Assembly: GCA_039029915.1 (NCBI GenBank)
Contig: JBCCFD010000019.1
Span: 1 to 35,334 of the forward strand
Length of the DNA stretch: 35,334 bases
Direction: 5' to 3'
DNA from: QQUD01 sp039029915
GTDB taxonomy: Bacteria; Chloroflexota; Anaerolineae; Promineifilales; Promineifilaceae
Shown here: piece after piece, positions 8,366 to 16,796 of the stretch
Numbering within the stretch: position 1 is the stretch's first letter
Layout of the letters: each line of letters opens with the position of its first letter
Made by a program: the position numbers and the translations under genes
The notes under the pieces: generated by a model
The model's input: only the letters and a program-made list of their open reading frames with translations
Databases searched by the model: none
What the model was told of the DNA's origin: nothing

Positions 8366-11300
8366 ATGGTTGATCAGGATCAATTTTTAGAAGCCATCAC
8401 AACTTTAGAAAGCCAACGTGAAGCGTTGGGTGATGATGTGGTTGACGTGACAATTCTTGCTCTGCAGGAGCAATTGGCGCGTCAGGCGGATGTGCCGGTT
8501 GCCGAAGAATCTCGTCTTACTGCTCAACGAAAACAGGTGACGATTCTTTTTGCCAATGTAACGGGGTTTAGCGGGCTGGCTGAATCGATCCCTGATACCA
8601 GTATGCTGGATGTGATGAATGTCCTTTGGCATCGTCTTGATGGGGCAATTACCAATCAGGGCGGCATTATAGATAAGCATATGGGTGATGGGGTGATGGG
8701 GATTTTTGGGGTGCCCACCGCTCGAGAAAATGATCCGGAACGAGCCATTCGTGCCGCTTTAGCAATGCGGGCTGCGTTGAGTGACTTTTTAGGCGATATG
8801 AAGTCGATGCAAAAAGCGGGGCAGTGGCCCCAGCTTTCTTCAGATGAGGAAGACCCCTTAAGCAACTTACAGCTCAATATTGGGATTAACACCGGTCTGG
8901 CGATGCTGGGGGATGTTGGAACCGGAGATGAGTACACTGTGATTGGGGATACGGTGAATGTGGCGAGTCGTTTAGAACGAGCAGCAACGTCTGGCGGTAT
9001 CCTGATCTCTCATGACACGTACATCCAAGTCCGCGGCACGTTTAATGTTGAGCCTTTGGGGCCAGTGACGCTCAAAGGGCGCAGTGAATCGATTCCGGTT
9101 TATCTCGTTTTAGGGGTAAAGCCGCGACTATTTTATGCTTCTGGACGTGGTGTTGAAGGTATTGAAACTCAGATGGTGGGTCGCGACAATGAGCTCAAGC
9201 AGCTTGAAGAGGTGCTCAAAACGGCCGTTCAGCAAAAAATCGGCCGTGTCGTGACCGTGATTGGAGAAGCTGGCGTGGGAAAATCCCGCTTGCTGCACGA
9301 ATTTAATAACTGGTTGCGCACGCTTTCCCGTGAGTTCCCCTCGTTTAAAGGCCGTACGTATGAACGCACCCAAGATGTGCCGTATGGCCTGTTTCGCGAT
9401 CTGTTTACCACCAAGTTTAATATTCAGGAAAATGATCCGGCCGCATCGGTTGAAGACAAGTTAACTCAGGGTTTACGCCGTTATATCGACGGGGACACGG
9501 CTGAAATTGAAAAACGTGTGACCTATATTGGTCAACTACTTGGGTTAGAAACGGTGTCTGATGGCAGCACGGCCGTTTCCCTTGAAGCTCATCAGGTACG
9601 CGAACGCGCCTACCAATATATTGTTGAGATTTTTGAAAAGATTACCGAAGATTATCCAGTCACCCTGCTCTTTTTGGAAGATATCCACTGGGCGGACGAT
9701 GGATCATTGGAACTGGTTGATTATTTGAGTCAGCTTTGTGATAAACGGCCGTTTGTGATCATCACGCTAACAAGACCATCTCTGTTTAATCGAAAGACGA
9801 CGTCAATATTAACGGCCGTTAATGGGCATCGTTCCCAAAGTCGCCAGCTACCGCTTCGCTTGGAGCTAAAAACATTAACCCACGACGACAGCCTTAAGCT
9901 GGTTGAGAATATCCTGCATAAAATCCCCGATATTCCCGATGATTTGTCAGATTTAATTGTTAATCGGTCAGAAGGGAACCCCTTTTATTTGGAAGAACTC
10001 ATCAAAGTACTTATCGAAGATGGGGTCATTGTGACGGGGCAAGAGCAGTGGCAGGTTCACCTCAACCAACTCAAAGAAGTGCGCATTCCACCTAATATTA
10101 CGGGTGTGCTTCAAGCGCGACTGGATCGATTATCTGGGATTGAGCGGAGAACGCTGCAGCGGGCTTCGATTATGGGGCGGCTGTTTTGGGATACGGCCGT
10201 CATCTACATGAATCAGATGGCTGACGAGCCTATCAGTGCTGTTGACACGATGTCTGCACTTAGTGCCCTTGAAAAACGAGAGCTTATTTTTCCGCGGCAA
10301 TCATCAATGCTGGCCGGTGCCCAAACGTATATCTTCAAACACGCGCTCCTCCAACAGGTGACTTACGAATCAGTGCTGTTGCGAATTCGGCCTGATTATC
10401 ATAAACAAGTTGCGGATTGGTTTGTTGAGATTAGCGGTGAACGATTGGCTGAATTTGCGAGCCAGATTGCCAATCATTATGAGCTGGCCGGTGAGCGACA
10501 AAATGCGGCCGAGCTTTATGAAGTCGCTGCGACCCGCGCTCAGGAAACCTATAAACCTCAAATTGCCACCGACTACTATCGTCGAGCACTGTCTCTTATC
10601 TCGGAACAAAGCTTATATACTGTTTCCCAATTGCGGCTACAGGAGCAGTTGGGCATCTTGCTCCACATGCAAGCTCGCTTTGTTGAAGCATCCCAAACCT
10701 ACATGACCATGCGTTTTGCTGCCATGGAAGATGGTGACCTTGTTTCTCAGGCACAGGCTTGGTTAGGATTGGCCAAGATTCAAAAAGAACAAGCTGATTA
10801 CGAACAAGTTTTAGAAAGTGCCAATCAAGCTGAGCAAGTCGCCTGGCTCGTCAATGCGGAAACTGCGCTTGCCCGGGCGTTAATGTTCAAAAGTGAAGCG
10901 TATCAAAAGCTGGGAGACTTTGAACTTGCTATCAATGCGGCGAATCGGGCCCTGGAGCTGACTGAGCGATTAGCCATTCCCGAGGAGTTTATCCAAAGCT
11001 TAGCGAACTTGACCTTGATTAATGCAGATCTGGGTCAAGCGGATAAGGTAACAACCTTAGTTAAACGAATCATTGATCAGATTAGCCGATTAAAAACGCA
11101 GTCTAAGCACAATCAATCTAAGGATATTCAGCTGTCTATTGCGTTTGGCCGAGCCACATTGGGGAGGCTGTACAATCGAATCGGCCATTATGAGCAAGCA
11201 GCCTTTCAACTCCTCAACGCCCTCAAAGCATATCGTGAGCATGATGTATTGCTATCAGTCGCGGACACCTTGAATATTTTGGGAGAGACGGTCATTTTAC

Positions 11301-11905
11301 GCGGTAGCTATGAACGGGCGATTCCCTTTTTCAAAGAAGCGCTTGATATTGCGAAGATAACGGGAAATGTATTAGGCACCATTGCCTATCGGAATAATAT
11401 TGGGCACGCTCTGAATCATCTAAAACAGTATCAAAATGCATTTAAAGAGCTAAATAAAGCCAAAGGGACCGTGCAGGATGTGAGTAAGATGGTGCGCTGG
11501 CAACATGAAGTTTCTCTGATTATGAATTTGTCAGAAGCCCAGCTTGGTTTAGGTGAGGTAGATGAAGCGATTGCCTGTGCCATATTGGCTTTGCGAAAGG
11601 CAAGTGAGAGGAAAGATGATATTGAGTTTGCGGTTGCTTGGCGCACGATGGGAACGGCCGTTTCCCACCATAAGGACCTCAATCATCAATTTGAATTCCG
11701 AGATCGCCACTATGATGCCACTGATAGCTTTGCCGAAAGCCTTAAGCTGCTTAAAGATTCTGAAGATGTGGCCACCTTCCGAGAGCAAGTATTCACCCTT
11801 TGGGCCTGGTCGGAATTTGAGCTTTCCCGCGGTAACGTCGCTCGAGGTGAAAGCATGCAAGTTGATGCCAAAGAGCTAGCAGATCGTCTGCATATTAAAA
11901 TTTAA
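8366..11905 (+). CDS. Class III nucleotide cyclase-STAND ATPase-TPR protein (Asn/Arg-site partner)
   Basis: A paralogue of the preceding gene, 1179 residues, with the same order: cyclase domain (about 56-250), STAND ATPase with Walker A GEAGVGKS (300-307), Walker B LLFLEDIHWAD (near 439) and EGNPFYLEEL, then a long TPR-like tail. Here the substrate side is intact: YTVIGDTVNVASRLE carries N198 and R202, with Thr at the adenine-recognition position (class IIIb style), and K104 is present. The first metal aspartate is missing: the usual ADxxGF reads FAN64VTGF (codon AAT at 8555). The second metal Asp, D108 (KHMGDGV), is kept. It therefore complements the upstream protein, which has the metals but lacks the Arg. 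No clear ribosome binding site precedes it and the gap is 6 bases, so translational coupling is likely. Confidence 0.92.
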   Translation: MVDQDQFLEAITTLESQREALGDDVVDVTILALQEQLARQADVPVAEESRLTAQRKQVTILFANVTGFSGLAESIPDTSMLDVMNVLWHRLDGAITNQGGIIDKHMGDGVMGIFGVPTARENDPERAIRAALAMRAALSDFLGDMKSMQKAGQWPQLSSDEEDPLSNLQLNIGINTGLAMLGDVGTGDEYTVIGDTVNVASRLERAATSGGILISHDTYIQVRGTFNVEPLGPVTLKGRSESIPVYLVLGVKPRLFYASGRGVEGIETQMVGRDNELKQLEEVLKTAVQQKIGRVVTVIGEAGVGKSRLLHEFNNWLRTLSREFPSFKGRTYERTQDVPYGLFRDLFTTKFNIQENDPAASVEDKLTQGLRRYIDGDTAEIEKRVTYIGQLLGLETVSDGSTAVSLEAHQVRERAYQYIVEIFEKITEDYPVTLLFLEDIHWADDGSLELVDYLSQLCDKRPFVIITLTRPSLFNRKTTSILTAVNGHRSQSRQLPLRLELKTLTHDDSLKLVENILHKIPDIPDDLSDLIVNRSEGNPFYLEELIKVLIEDGVIVTGQEQWQVHLNQLKEVRIPPNITGVLQARLDRLSGIERRTLQRASIMGRLFWDTAVIYMNQMADEPISAVDTMSALSALEKRELIFPRQSSMLAGAQTYIFKHALLQQVTYESVLLRIRPDYHKQVADWFVEISGERLAEFASQIANHYELAGERQNAAELYEVAATRAQETYKPQIATDYYRRALSLISEQSLYTVSQLRLQEQLGILLHMQARFVEASQTYMTMRFAAMEDGDLVSQAQAWLGLAKIQKEQADYEQVLESANQAEQVAWLVNAETALARALMFKSEAYQKLGDFELAINAANRALELTERLAIPEEFIQSLANLTLINADLGQADKVTTLVKRIIDQISRLKTQSKHNQSKDIQLSIAFGRATLGRLYNRIGHYEQAAFQLLNALKAYREHDVLLSVADTLNILGETVILRGSYERAIPFFKEALDIAKITGNVLGTIAYRNNIGHALNHLKQYQNAFKELNKAKGTVQDVSKMVRWQHEVSLIMNLSEAQLGLGEVDEAIACAILALRKASERKDDIEFAVAWRTMGTAVSHHKDLNHQFEFRDRHYDATDSFAESLKLLKDSEDVATFREQVFTLWAWSEFELSRGNVARGESMQVDAKELADRLHIKI

Positions 11906-12085
11906 TCAAATATCCCGCAACCAATCCTCAAAAACATCGTAAAGTAACATCAGTGAATGAGTAAAGGGTAAGCATCCTTAAGATAGGACTGTTGCCTTTT
12001 GAAAGTGCTCACTTACCTTGTTAAAATCTAATCGTTGGATTTTTCACAAGCACCTAAAATTTTACCCTATAGATAGGAGTTTTAT

Positions 12086-13471
12086 ATGAACTGGAGTCAA
12101 AAACGCTGGCTCTCAGTTGCTGTAGCTGTTTTTCTTGTTCTTGTCTTGGCGGCCTGTAGTCAAGACGGTAGCGAAACAGAGTCAGCAGCCGAGGGCGAAA
12201 GTGATGCTCTAACTGTTTCAACAGAAATTGATCTTGTATCTGCGGAAGGAAGCGTTGTCCCGCTTGCCGAGGCGCACGTTTCGTTTATTGCGGGTGGTCA
12301 GGTTGAAACAATCCTTGTTTCTGAAGGGGATGTTGTCACTGCAGGAACCCCACTGATTCAGCTTGATAGCACCGATCAAATGATCGGGATTACCCAAGCA
12401 GAAGTGGCTGTTACCCAAGCCAATGCCAATATCCAAACGGCAAATGCAGGCTTGCTTTCAGCTCAAGCGGGTTTAGAAGCGGCGCAAATTGGTGTGGCCT
12501 CTGCGGAAGCGCAGTTAGCGCTCGTTACGGCTGATCCAACTGCAGAGCAGTTAGCCCTGAGCGAAGTTGGTTTGATCATTGCCCAAGCCGGCATTGGACA
12601 AGCTGAAGGTAATCAGGCTCTTGTGCTTGAAGGTGGCGGTTCAGCAGCCATTGCGGCCGCCGAAGCGCAGCTGGTTGCCGCGCAGGCGCAGTTTGATAGC
12701 GTGCAAAAAACATATATCCCCATTTTACAGAATGAAGATATCACTGATGAAGAGGTCATTGAGCAAGCTCAGCTTCAGCTTAATGCCGCCTCAGCTAATT
12801 TAGCAGCGGCTGAAGCTGCCCTAGCAGAAGCGCGATCTGGTAGCTCAACGTCTGGTGACCGTACCGCCGCCGCGGCTGGCATTGATGTGGCTACAAGCCA
12901 ATTGGCAGCCGCACAGGCTCAGTTTGACTTACTTCAAGTAGGTGCCAAAGCGGAACAAGTAGCTGTTGCTGAAACGGGCGTTGAACAAGCTGAACGAGCT
13001 GTAACGGAAGCTGCGCTACAGCTGGCAGCCGCAGAAACGGCCGTTACGCAGGCGGAAGCGGGTCTCGTTGAAGCGGAAGCTGCCCTAGCTGCCGCCCAGT
13101 CTGCCCTTGATAAACAGGTCATCGCTGCCCCATTTGATGGCGTTGTTTCCCAAATAAATGTCAAAGAAGGTCAGATTGCTGGCCCTGGCATTCCGGTTGT
13201 GACTATGGCTGATTTTTCTGAATGGCAAATCGAAACGACTGATTTAACCGAATTAAATGTCGTTAACATTGGCTCTGAGTTTGAAGCTGAGATTTCAATT
13301 GACGCTTTCCCCGATGAAAGCTTGACCGGGCGGATTGTTGATGTCGCGACTGTCTCGGACATTGTGCGCGGGGATGTCACCTATCGGGTTACGTTGGCTT
13401 TGGATGATACAAAGGATTTACCACTTCGTTGGGGAATGACTGCGTTCATCACCATTGATACTGACCAATAG
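12086..13471 (+). CDS. HlyD-like membrane-fusion lipoprotein
   Basis: A 461-residue periplasmic-adaptor-type protein. A lipoprotein signal peptide ends in lipobox LAAC (Cys24). Next comes one half of a lipoyl/barrel-sandwich fold (GGQVETILVSEGDVV), then a very long Ala/Gln/Glu-rich alpha-hairpin (about 100-340, repeats such as AEAQLVAAQAQFD), the second lipoyl half (APFDGVVSQINVKEGQ) and a beta-barrel tail ending at RWGMTAFITID. Such adaptors normally join an ABC or RND pump to an exit channel, but no pump gene is adjacent. The start is well supported by TAGGAG 7 bases upstream. It is followed after 13 bases by a second adaptor, so the two were probably made by duplication and are co-expressed. 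The substrate is unknown. Confidence 0.88.
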   Translation: MNWSQKRWLSVAVAVFLVLVLAACSQDGSETESAAEGESDALTVSTEIDLVSAEGSVVPLAEAHVSFIAGGQVETILVSEGDVVTAGTPLIQLDSTDQMIGITQAEVAVTQANANIQTANAGLLSAQAGLEAAQIGVASAEAQLALVTADPTAEQLALSEVGLIIAQAGIGQAEGNQALVLEGGGSAAIAAAEAQLVAAQAQFDSVQKTYIPILQNEDITDEEVIEQAQLQLNAASANLAAAEAALAEARSGSSTSGDRTAAAAGIDVATSQLAAAQAQFDLLQVGAKAEQVAVAETGVEQAERAVTEAALQLAAAETAVTQAEAGLVEAEAALAAAQSALDKQVIAAPFDGVVSQINVKEGQIAGPGIPVVTMADFSEWQIETTDLTELNVVNIGSEFEAEISIDAFPDESLTGRIVDVATVSDIVRGDVTYRVTLALDDTKDLPLRWGMTAFITIDTDQ

Positions 13472-13484
13472 GGGGAATTTTAAG

Positions 13485-14891
13485 ATGAATAAACGACTTA
13501 TATTTTTTACGCTTTTTGCGGTGGTATCAATTGGTCTTTTAGCGGCTTTTCAACCGTTTAGCAGCAGCGTTAGTGTAGAAACGGCCGTTTCCCAAACCGC
13601 GCCGCTTGCCCCTGCTGCACAGATTGGTGGCGTTGTGACGGCTGAAGGACGTGTTGAACCTCTTTTCTTTAGCGACCTCTCTTTCCAAACGGGTGGCGTT
13701 GTTACTGAAATTTTGGTTTCAGAAGGTGATATCGTTTCAGCTGGTGATCCGCTTGTTCGTTTAGAATCAACCGATTTCGAAATTAGCTTACAGCAAGCAC
13801 AAGCTCGTTTGACCTCTGCTCAAGCAAGCTTATCAGCGGCGCAAAATCAGCTGGCGCTGGCCCAAGCTGGTGTTGATACAGCTCAAAGTAATGTGACAGC
13901 TGCCGTAGCGAATTTAGCGTTAACCACAGCTGGTCCATTGCCCGAAGAGATTGCTGAAGCAGAAAGCAACTTGTCTGTGGCTGAAGCCTCAGTTGTGCAA
14001 GCTTCTGGTACTCGTAGCGCCTCATTAAACGGGGTAACCGCCTCTCAAATTCAATCAGCAGAAGCGAATTTAGCGTCAGTCACGGCCGATTTACGCGCAA
14101 TTGAAGATAATTACGAAGCGATTTTAGATTCTTGTTTCGAACTACCGAACGGTGATGAAGTTTGTCCGCTCTTCGGCCCAGTTGAAGAATCAACTCGCAC
14201 TCAACTCGAGATTGCTCAAGCTAACCAAATTGCAGCACAGGCCCAGCTGGATGCCTTGCGCCGCGGTCCCACGGCCGCCCAGCGTTCATTAGCCGACAGT
14301 GGGGTCGTTCTAGCTGAGGCAAACTTGCTTCTTTCACAGGCTCAGCTTGATTTATTACTGGCCGGTCCTACACCTGAACAAATAGCCGTTGCCGAGGTGG
14401 CCGTACAGCAGGCTGAGGTAGGTGTCCAAATTGCTGAGGTGGGTGTTGCTCAGGCAGAGGCGGCTGTTACGCAAGCAGAAGCTGGTGTTGAGACCGCTCA
14501 AGCAACCGTTGATTCCGCCCAGGCAGCACTTGTTCGCCTCACGTTAACCGCTACGTTTGATGGTGAAGTCTCTCGCATTAGCACCAATGTGGGGGAACTG
14601 GTTGGCGGTGGCTTACCCGTCGTGACGATGGCTGATTTTGGTGAGTGGCACGTGCAAACGATCGATTTAACAGAACTGGATATTGCCGCTGTGGAAGTTG
14701 GCGATTCTGTAGAAGTGACGTTTGATGCGATTCGCAATACAGCCGTATCTGGTGAAGTGATCGATATTGCGCTGATGTCAACACTCTCAAGGGGTGATGT
14801 CGTGTACGAAGTGACAATTCGCATGGACGCCGATTCTGATTTACCAGTCCGCTGGGGCATGACAGCCTTTGTAGATATTGATACGAACTAA
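13485..14891 (+). CDS. HlyD-like membrane-fusion protein, membrane anchored
   Basis: A 468-residue paralogue of the upstream adaptor. The ATG at 13485 is chosen because GGGGGAA lies just before it; an in-frame TTG at 13455 overlaps the previous gene and adds an unlikely leader. The N-terminus (MNKRLIFFTLFAVVSIGLLAAF) is an uncleaved anchor or signal without a lipobox Cys, unlike its neighbour. Lipoyl halves (GGVVTEILVSEGD and ATFDGEVSRISTNVGE) flank an Ala/Gln-rich hairpin of about 250 residues, and the tail again ends at RWGMTAFVDID. The hairpin holds a short insertion with two cysteines (CFELPNGDEVC). The gene order suggests a pair of adaptors forming a mixed assembly, but the partner transporter must be encoded elsewhere. 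Confidence 0.88.
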   Translation: MNKRLIFFTLFAVVSIGLLAAFQPFSSSVSVETAVSQTAPLAPAAQIGGVVTAEGRVEPLFFSDLSFQTGGVVTEILVSEGDIVSAGDPLVRLESTDFEISLQQAQARLTSAQASLSAAQNQLALAQAGVDTAQSNVTAAVANLALTTAGPLPEEIAEAESNLSVAEASVVQASGTRSASLNGVTASQIQSAEANLASVTADLRAIEDNYEAILDSCFELPNGDEVCPLFGPVEESTRTQLEIAQANQIAAQAQLDALRRGPTAAQRSLADSGVVLAEANLLLSQAQLDLLLAGPTPEQIAVAEVAVQQAEVGVQIAEVGVAQAEAAVTQAEAGVETAQATVDSAQAALVRLTLTATFDGEVSRISTNVGELVGGGLPVVTMADFGEWHVQTIDLTELDIAAVEVGDSVEVTFDAIRNTAVSGEVIDIALMSTLSRGDVVYEVTIRMDADSDLPVRWGMTAFVDIDTN

Positions 14892-14906
14892 AGATAGTTA
14901 ATTATG

Positions 14907-14950
14907 AAAAGTAAGAAGTAAAAAGTCACGACTTTTTACTTCTTACTTTT
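14907..14950 (+). terminator. Perfect long hairpin after the adaptor genes
   Basis: A perfect inverted repeat of 21 bp (arms 14907-14927 and 14930-14950; left arm begins AAAAGTAAGAAG) with a 2-base centre is followed by T residues. Its position 15 bases after the adaptor stop fits a terminator. The arms are very AT-rich and nearly all purine or all pyrimidine, unlike a normal GC-rich terminator stem, so it may instead be a repeat-derived element. Confidence 0.6.
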
Positions 14951-15010
14951 TTGTTACGTCTAACCCTCATTCCACGCCTCCCTACACTGCACCCACCAGC
15001 CGCTAAAAAC

Positions 15011-15874
15011 ATGAAAAACCTCAAACATCAATTTATTCCCGTCAATCATCTCAATTTACACGTCGTGACTGCTGGCCCTGAAGATGGAGAGCCGATTATC
15101 CTGTTGCATGGCTTCCCTGAATTTTGGTATGGATGGCACAATCAGATAGAGTTTTTAGCTGAAAATGGGTATCGCGTCATTGTGCCGGATCAGCGCGGCT
15201 ATAATCAAAGCGATAAGCCAAAGGGGCTCAAAAACTATCATCTGGATCGCTTAATGGCTGATGTGATCGGCCTGATTGATTATTTTGGGTACGAGACAGT
15301 GTATTTGGCGGGCCACGATTGGGGGGCAATTGTGAGCTGGTGGGTTGCGACTCATCACCCTGAGCGACTAAAGAAGCTTGCCATTTTAAATGTGCCTTAT
15401 TTGTCAGTGGTTAGGCAATCGATGCTAAAGGGGAATATTTTACAGGCCCTCAAAAGCTGGTATGTTCTCTTTTTCCAACTGCCTTGGCTGCCTGAATTTG
15501 TGATTCGGACGGTGAGCCGCCGCACGCCGTTTATGCTGGATATGAGTAGTCATCCAACTACGTTTAGTGACGAGGATAAGGAGCTTTACTTGGAAGCACT
15601 TCATCAACCGGGGGCGGTAACGGGCATGATTAATTGGTATCGGGCTTTGCGATTGGTGCGAGATGATATACCAGCCCCTGAGCCCGGCTTGATCAAAACG
15701 CCGACGTTGATTCTGTGGGGTGAGCAGGATGTTGCGCTCTCGAAAGAACTTGCCGAGATGAGCTTGGCGCTGTGTGAAAACGGCCGTTTGCATTTCTTTC
15801 CAAAAGCAACTCACTGGGTGCAACACGATGAGGCTGAGGCTGTAAATAAGCATTTGAGGGGATTTTTTAATTAG
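15011..15874 (+). CDS. Alpha/beta hydrolase, probable epoxide hydrolase
   Basis: A 287-residue soluble hydrolase. The oxyanion motif HGFPEFWYGW (33-42), nucleophile D103 in AGHDWGA, acid D240 in WGEQDVAL and H268 in THWVQHD form a complete Asp-Asp-His triad. The cap contains NWYRA, matching the ring-opening Tyr region of epoxide hydrolases. A haloalkane-dehalogenase-type activity is less likely because of that Tyr. The ATG at 15011 is preferred over a TTG at 14951, which would start on top of the upstream hairpin and add 20 unlikely residues. An 8-bp inverted repeat (15890-15897, 15914-15921) separates it from the next gene. The natural substrate is unknown. Confidence 0.87.
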   Translation: MKNLKHQFIPVNHLNLHVVTAGPEDGEPIILLHGFPEFWYGWHNQIEFLAENGYRVIVPDQRGYNQSDKPKGLKNYHLDRLMADVIGLIDYFGYETVYLAGHDWGAIVSWWVATHHPERLKKLAILNVPYLSVVRQSMLKGNILQALKSWYVLFFQLPWLPEFVIRTVSRRTPFMLDMSSHPTTFSDEDKELYLEALHQPGAVTGMINWYRALRLVRDDIPAPEPGLIKTPTLILWGEQDVALSKELAEMSLALCENGRLHFFPKATHWVQHDEAEAVNKHLRGFFN

Positions 15875-15941
15875 AGAGAAAAGAGATCCGTAATAAGTGA
15901 AGAGAATGCTATGCTTATTACTAAAAATCGGAGAGAAAGAG

Positions 15942-16796
15942 ATGCAAGATAAAGTTGTCATTGTGACCGGTGCCAATTCAGGGATTGGACGGGTTACCGC
16001 GCGCGAACTAGCAAAAATGGGTCCGACTGTTGTCATGGTTTGCCGGAGTCAGGAGCGAGGCGCCGAGGCGTTAGCCCACGTCAAAAAAGAAAGCAATAAC
16101 CCTAATGTTCATTTGATGCTGTGTGACTTTAGTTCACAACAGTCGATTGAATCGTTTGCAACGCAATTTAAAGCTGACTTTGATCGGCTTGATGTGCTTG
16201 TCAATAATGCAGGCACGATTTTCAACGAGCGCCTTGAATCGGTTGATGGGCTCGAGATGACCCTGGCTGTAAACCATATGGGTTACTTTATCCTAACCCA
16301 TCATCTGCTCGATTTGTTAAAAGCAACTGTACTTAGTCGCATTGTGAACGTGTCGTCAATGGCCCACCAGGTAGATAAAGGTGTCAATTTTGATGATATC
16401 CAGCGTAAAAACGGTTATTCAGCCTTCCAAGTCTATGGTGAATCGAAGCTGATGAATCTGATGTTTACGTATGCGCTAGATCGGAGATTGGCGGGCATGA
16501 ATGTGACCGTGAATGCGCTACACCCCGGGTTTGTCAGAACAAATTTTGGGCGCAATACGATGGGTCTATTGGGCAAAATTATTGCCCCTGCCGCTATGCT
16601 CTTTGGTGTGAACGATAAAGAAGGGGCAAAAACCCAAATTTATCTGGCTACCTCCCCAGAGGTTGAAGGTGTTTCTGGTCAATATTGGGTCAAATCCAAA
16701 CAAACGGAATCATCTGCTCACTCGCATGATGAAGCTGCTCAAGAAAGGCTGTGGGAGTTGAGTCTGGCGTTTATGAATCGTGAGACGACGAGTTAA
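15942..16796 (+). CDS. Short-chain dehydrogenase/reductase, retinol-dehydrogenase-like
   Basis: A 284-residue NAD(P)-dependent oxidoreductase of the classical SDR family. Visible are the nucleotide-binding TGANSGIG (9-16), NNAG (88-91), the structural Asn N111, Ser139 in NVSSM and the catalytic Y165-x3-K169 (YGESK). The pattern NVTVNALHPGFVRTNFGRN after the active site is typical of the retinol-dehydrogenase/WW-oxidoreductase-like group. The ATG at 15942 follows GGAGAGAAAGAG, a strong ribosome binding site; an upstream GTG at 15897 lies in the inverted repeat and is unlikely. Its stop overlaps the start of the next gene (TAATG), so the two are translationally coupled. The substrate cannot be told from the sequence. 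Confidence 0.9.
   Translation: MQDKVVIVTGANSGIGRVTARELAKMGPTVVMVCRSQERGAEALAHVKKESNNPNVHLMLCDFSSQQSIESFATQFKADFDRLDVLVNNAGTIFNERLESVDGLEMTLAVNHMGYFILTHHLLDLLKATVLSRIVNVSSMAHQVDKGVNFDDIQRKNGYSAFQVYGESKLMNLMFTYALDRRLAGMNVTVNALHPGFVRTNFGRNTMGLLGKIIAPAAMLFGVNDKEGAKTQIYLATSPEVEGVSGQYWVKSKQTESSAHSHDEAAQERLWELSLAFMNRETTS

Noticed and set aside
15440..16036. 198-codon minus-strand ORF across the hydrolase end and dehydrogenase start
   Set aside because: It overlaps two genes with complete catalytic motifs and has no recognisable domain.
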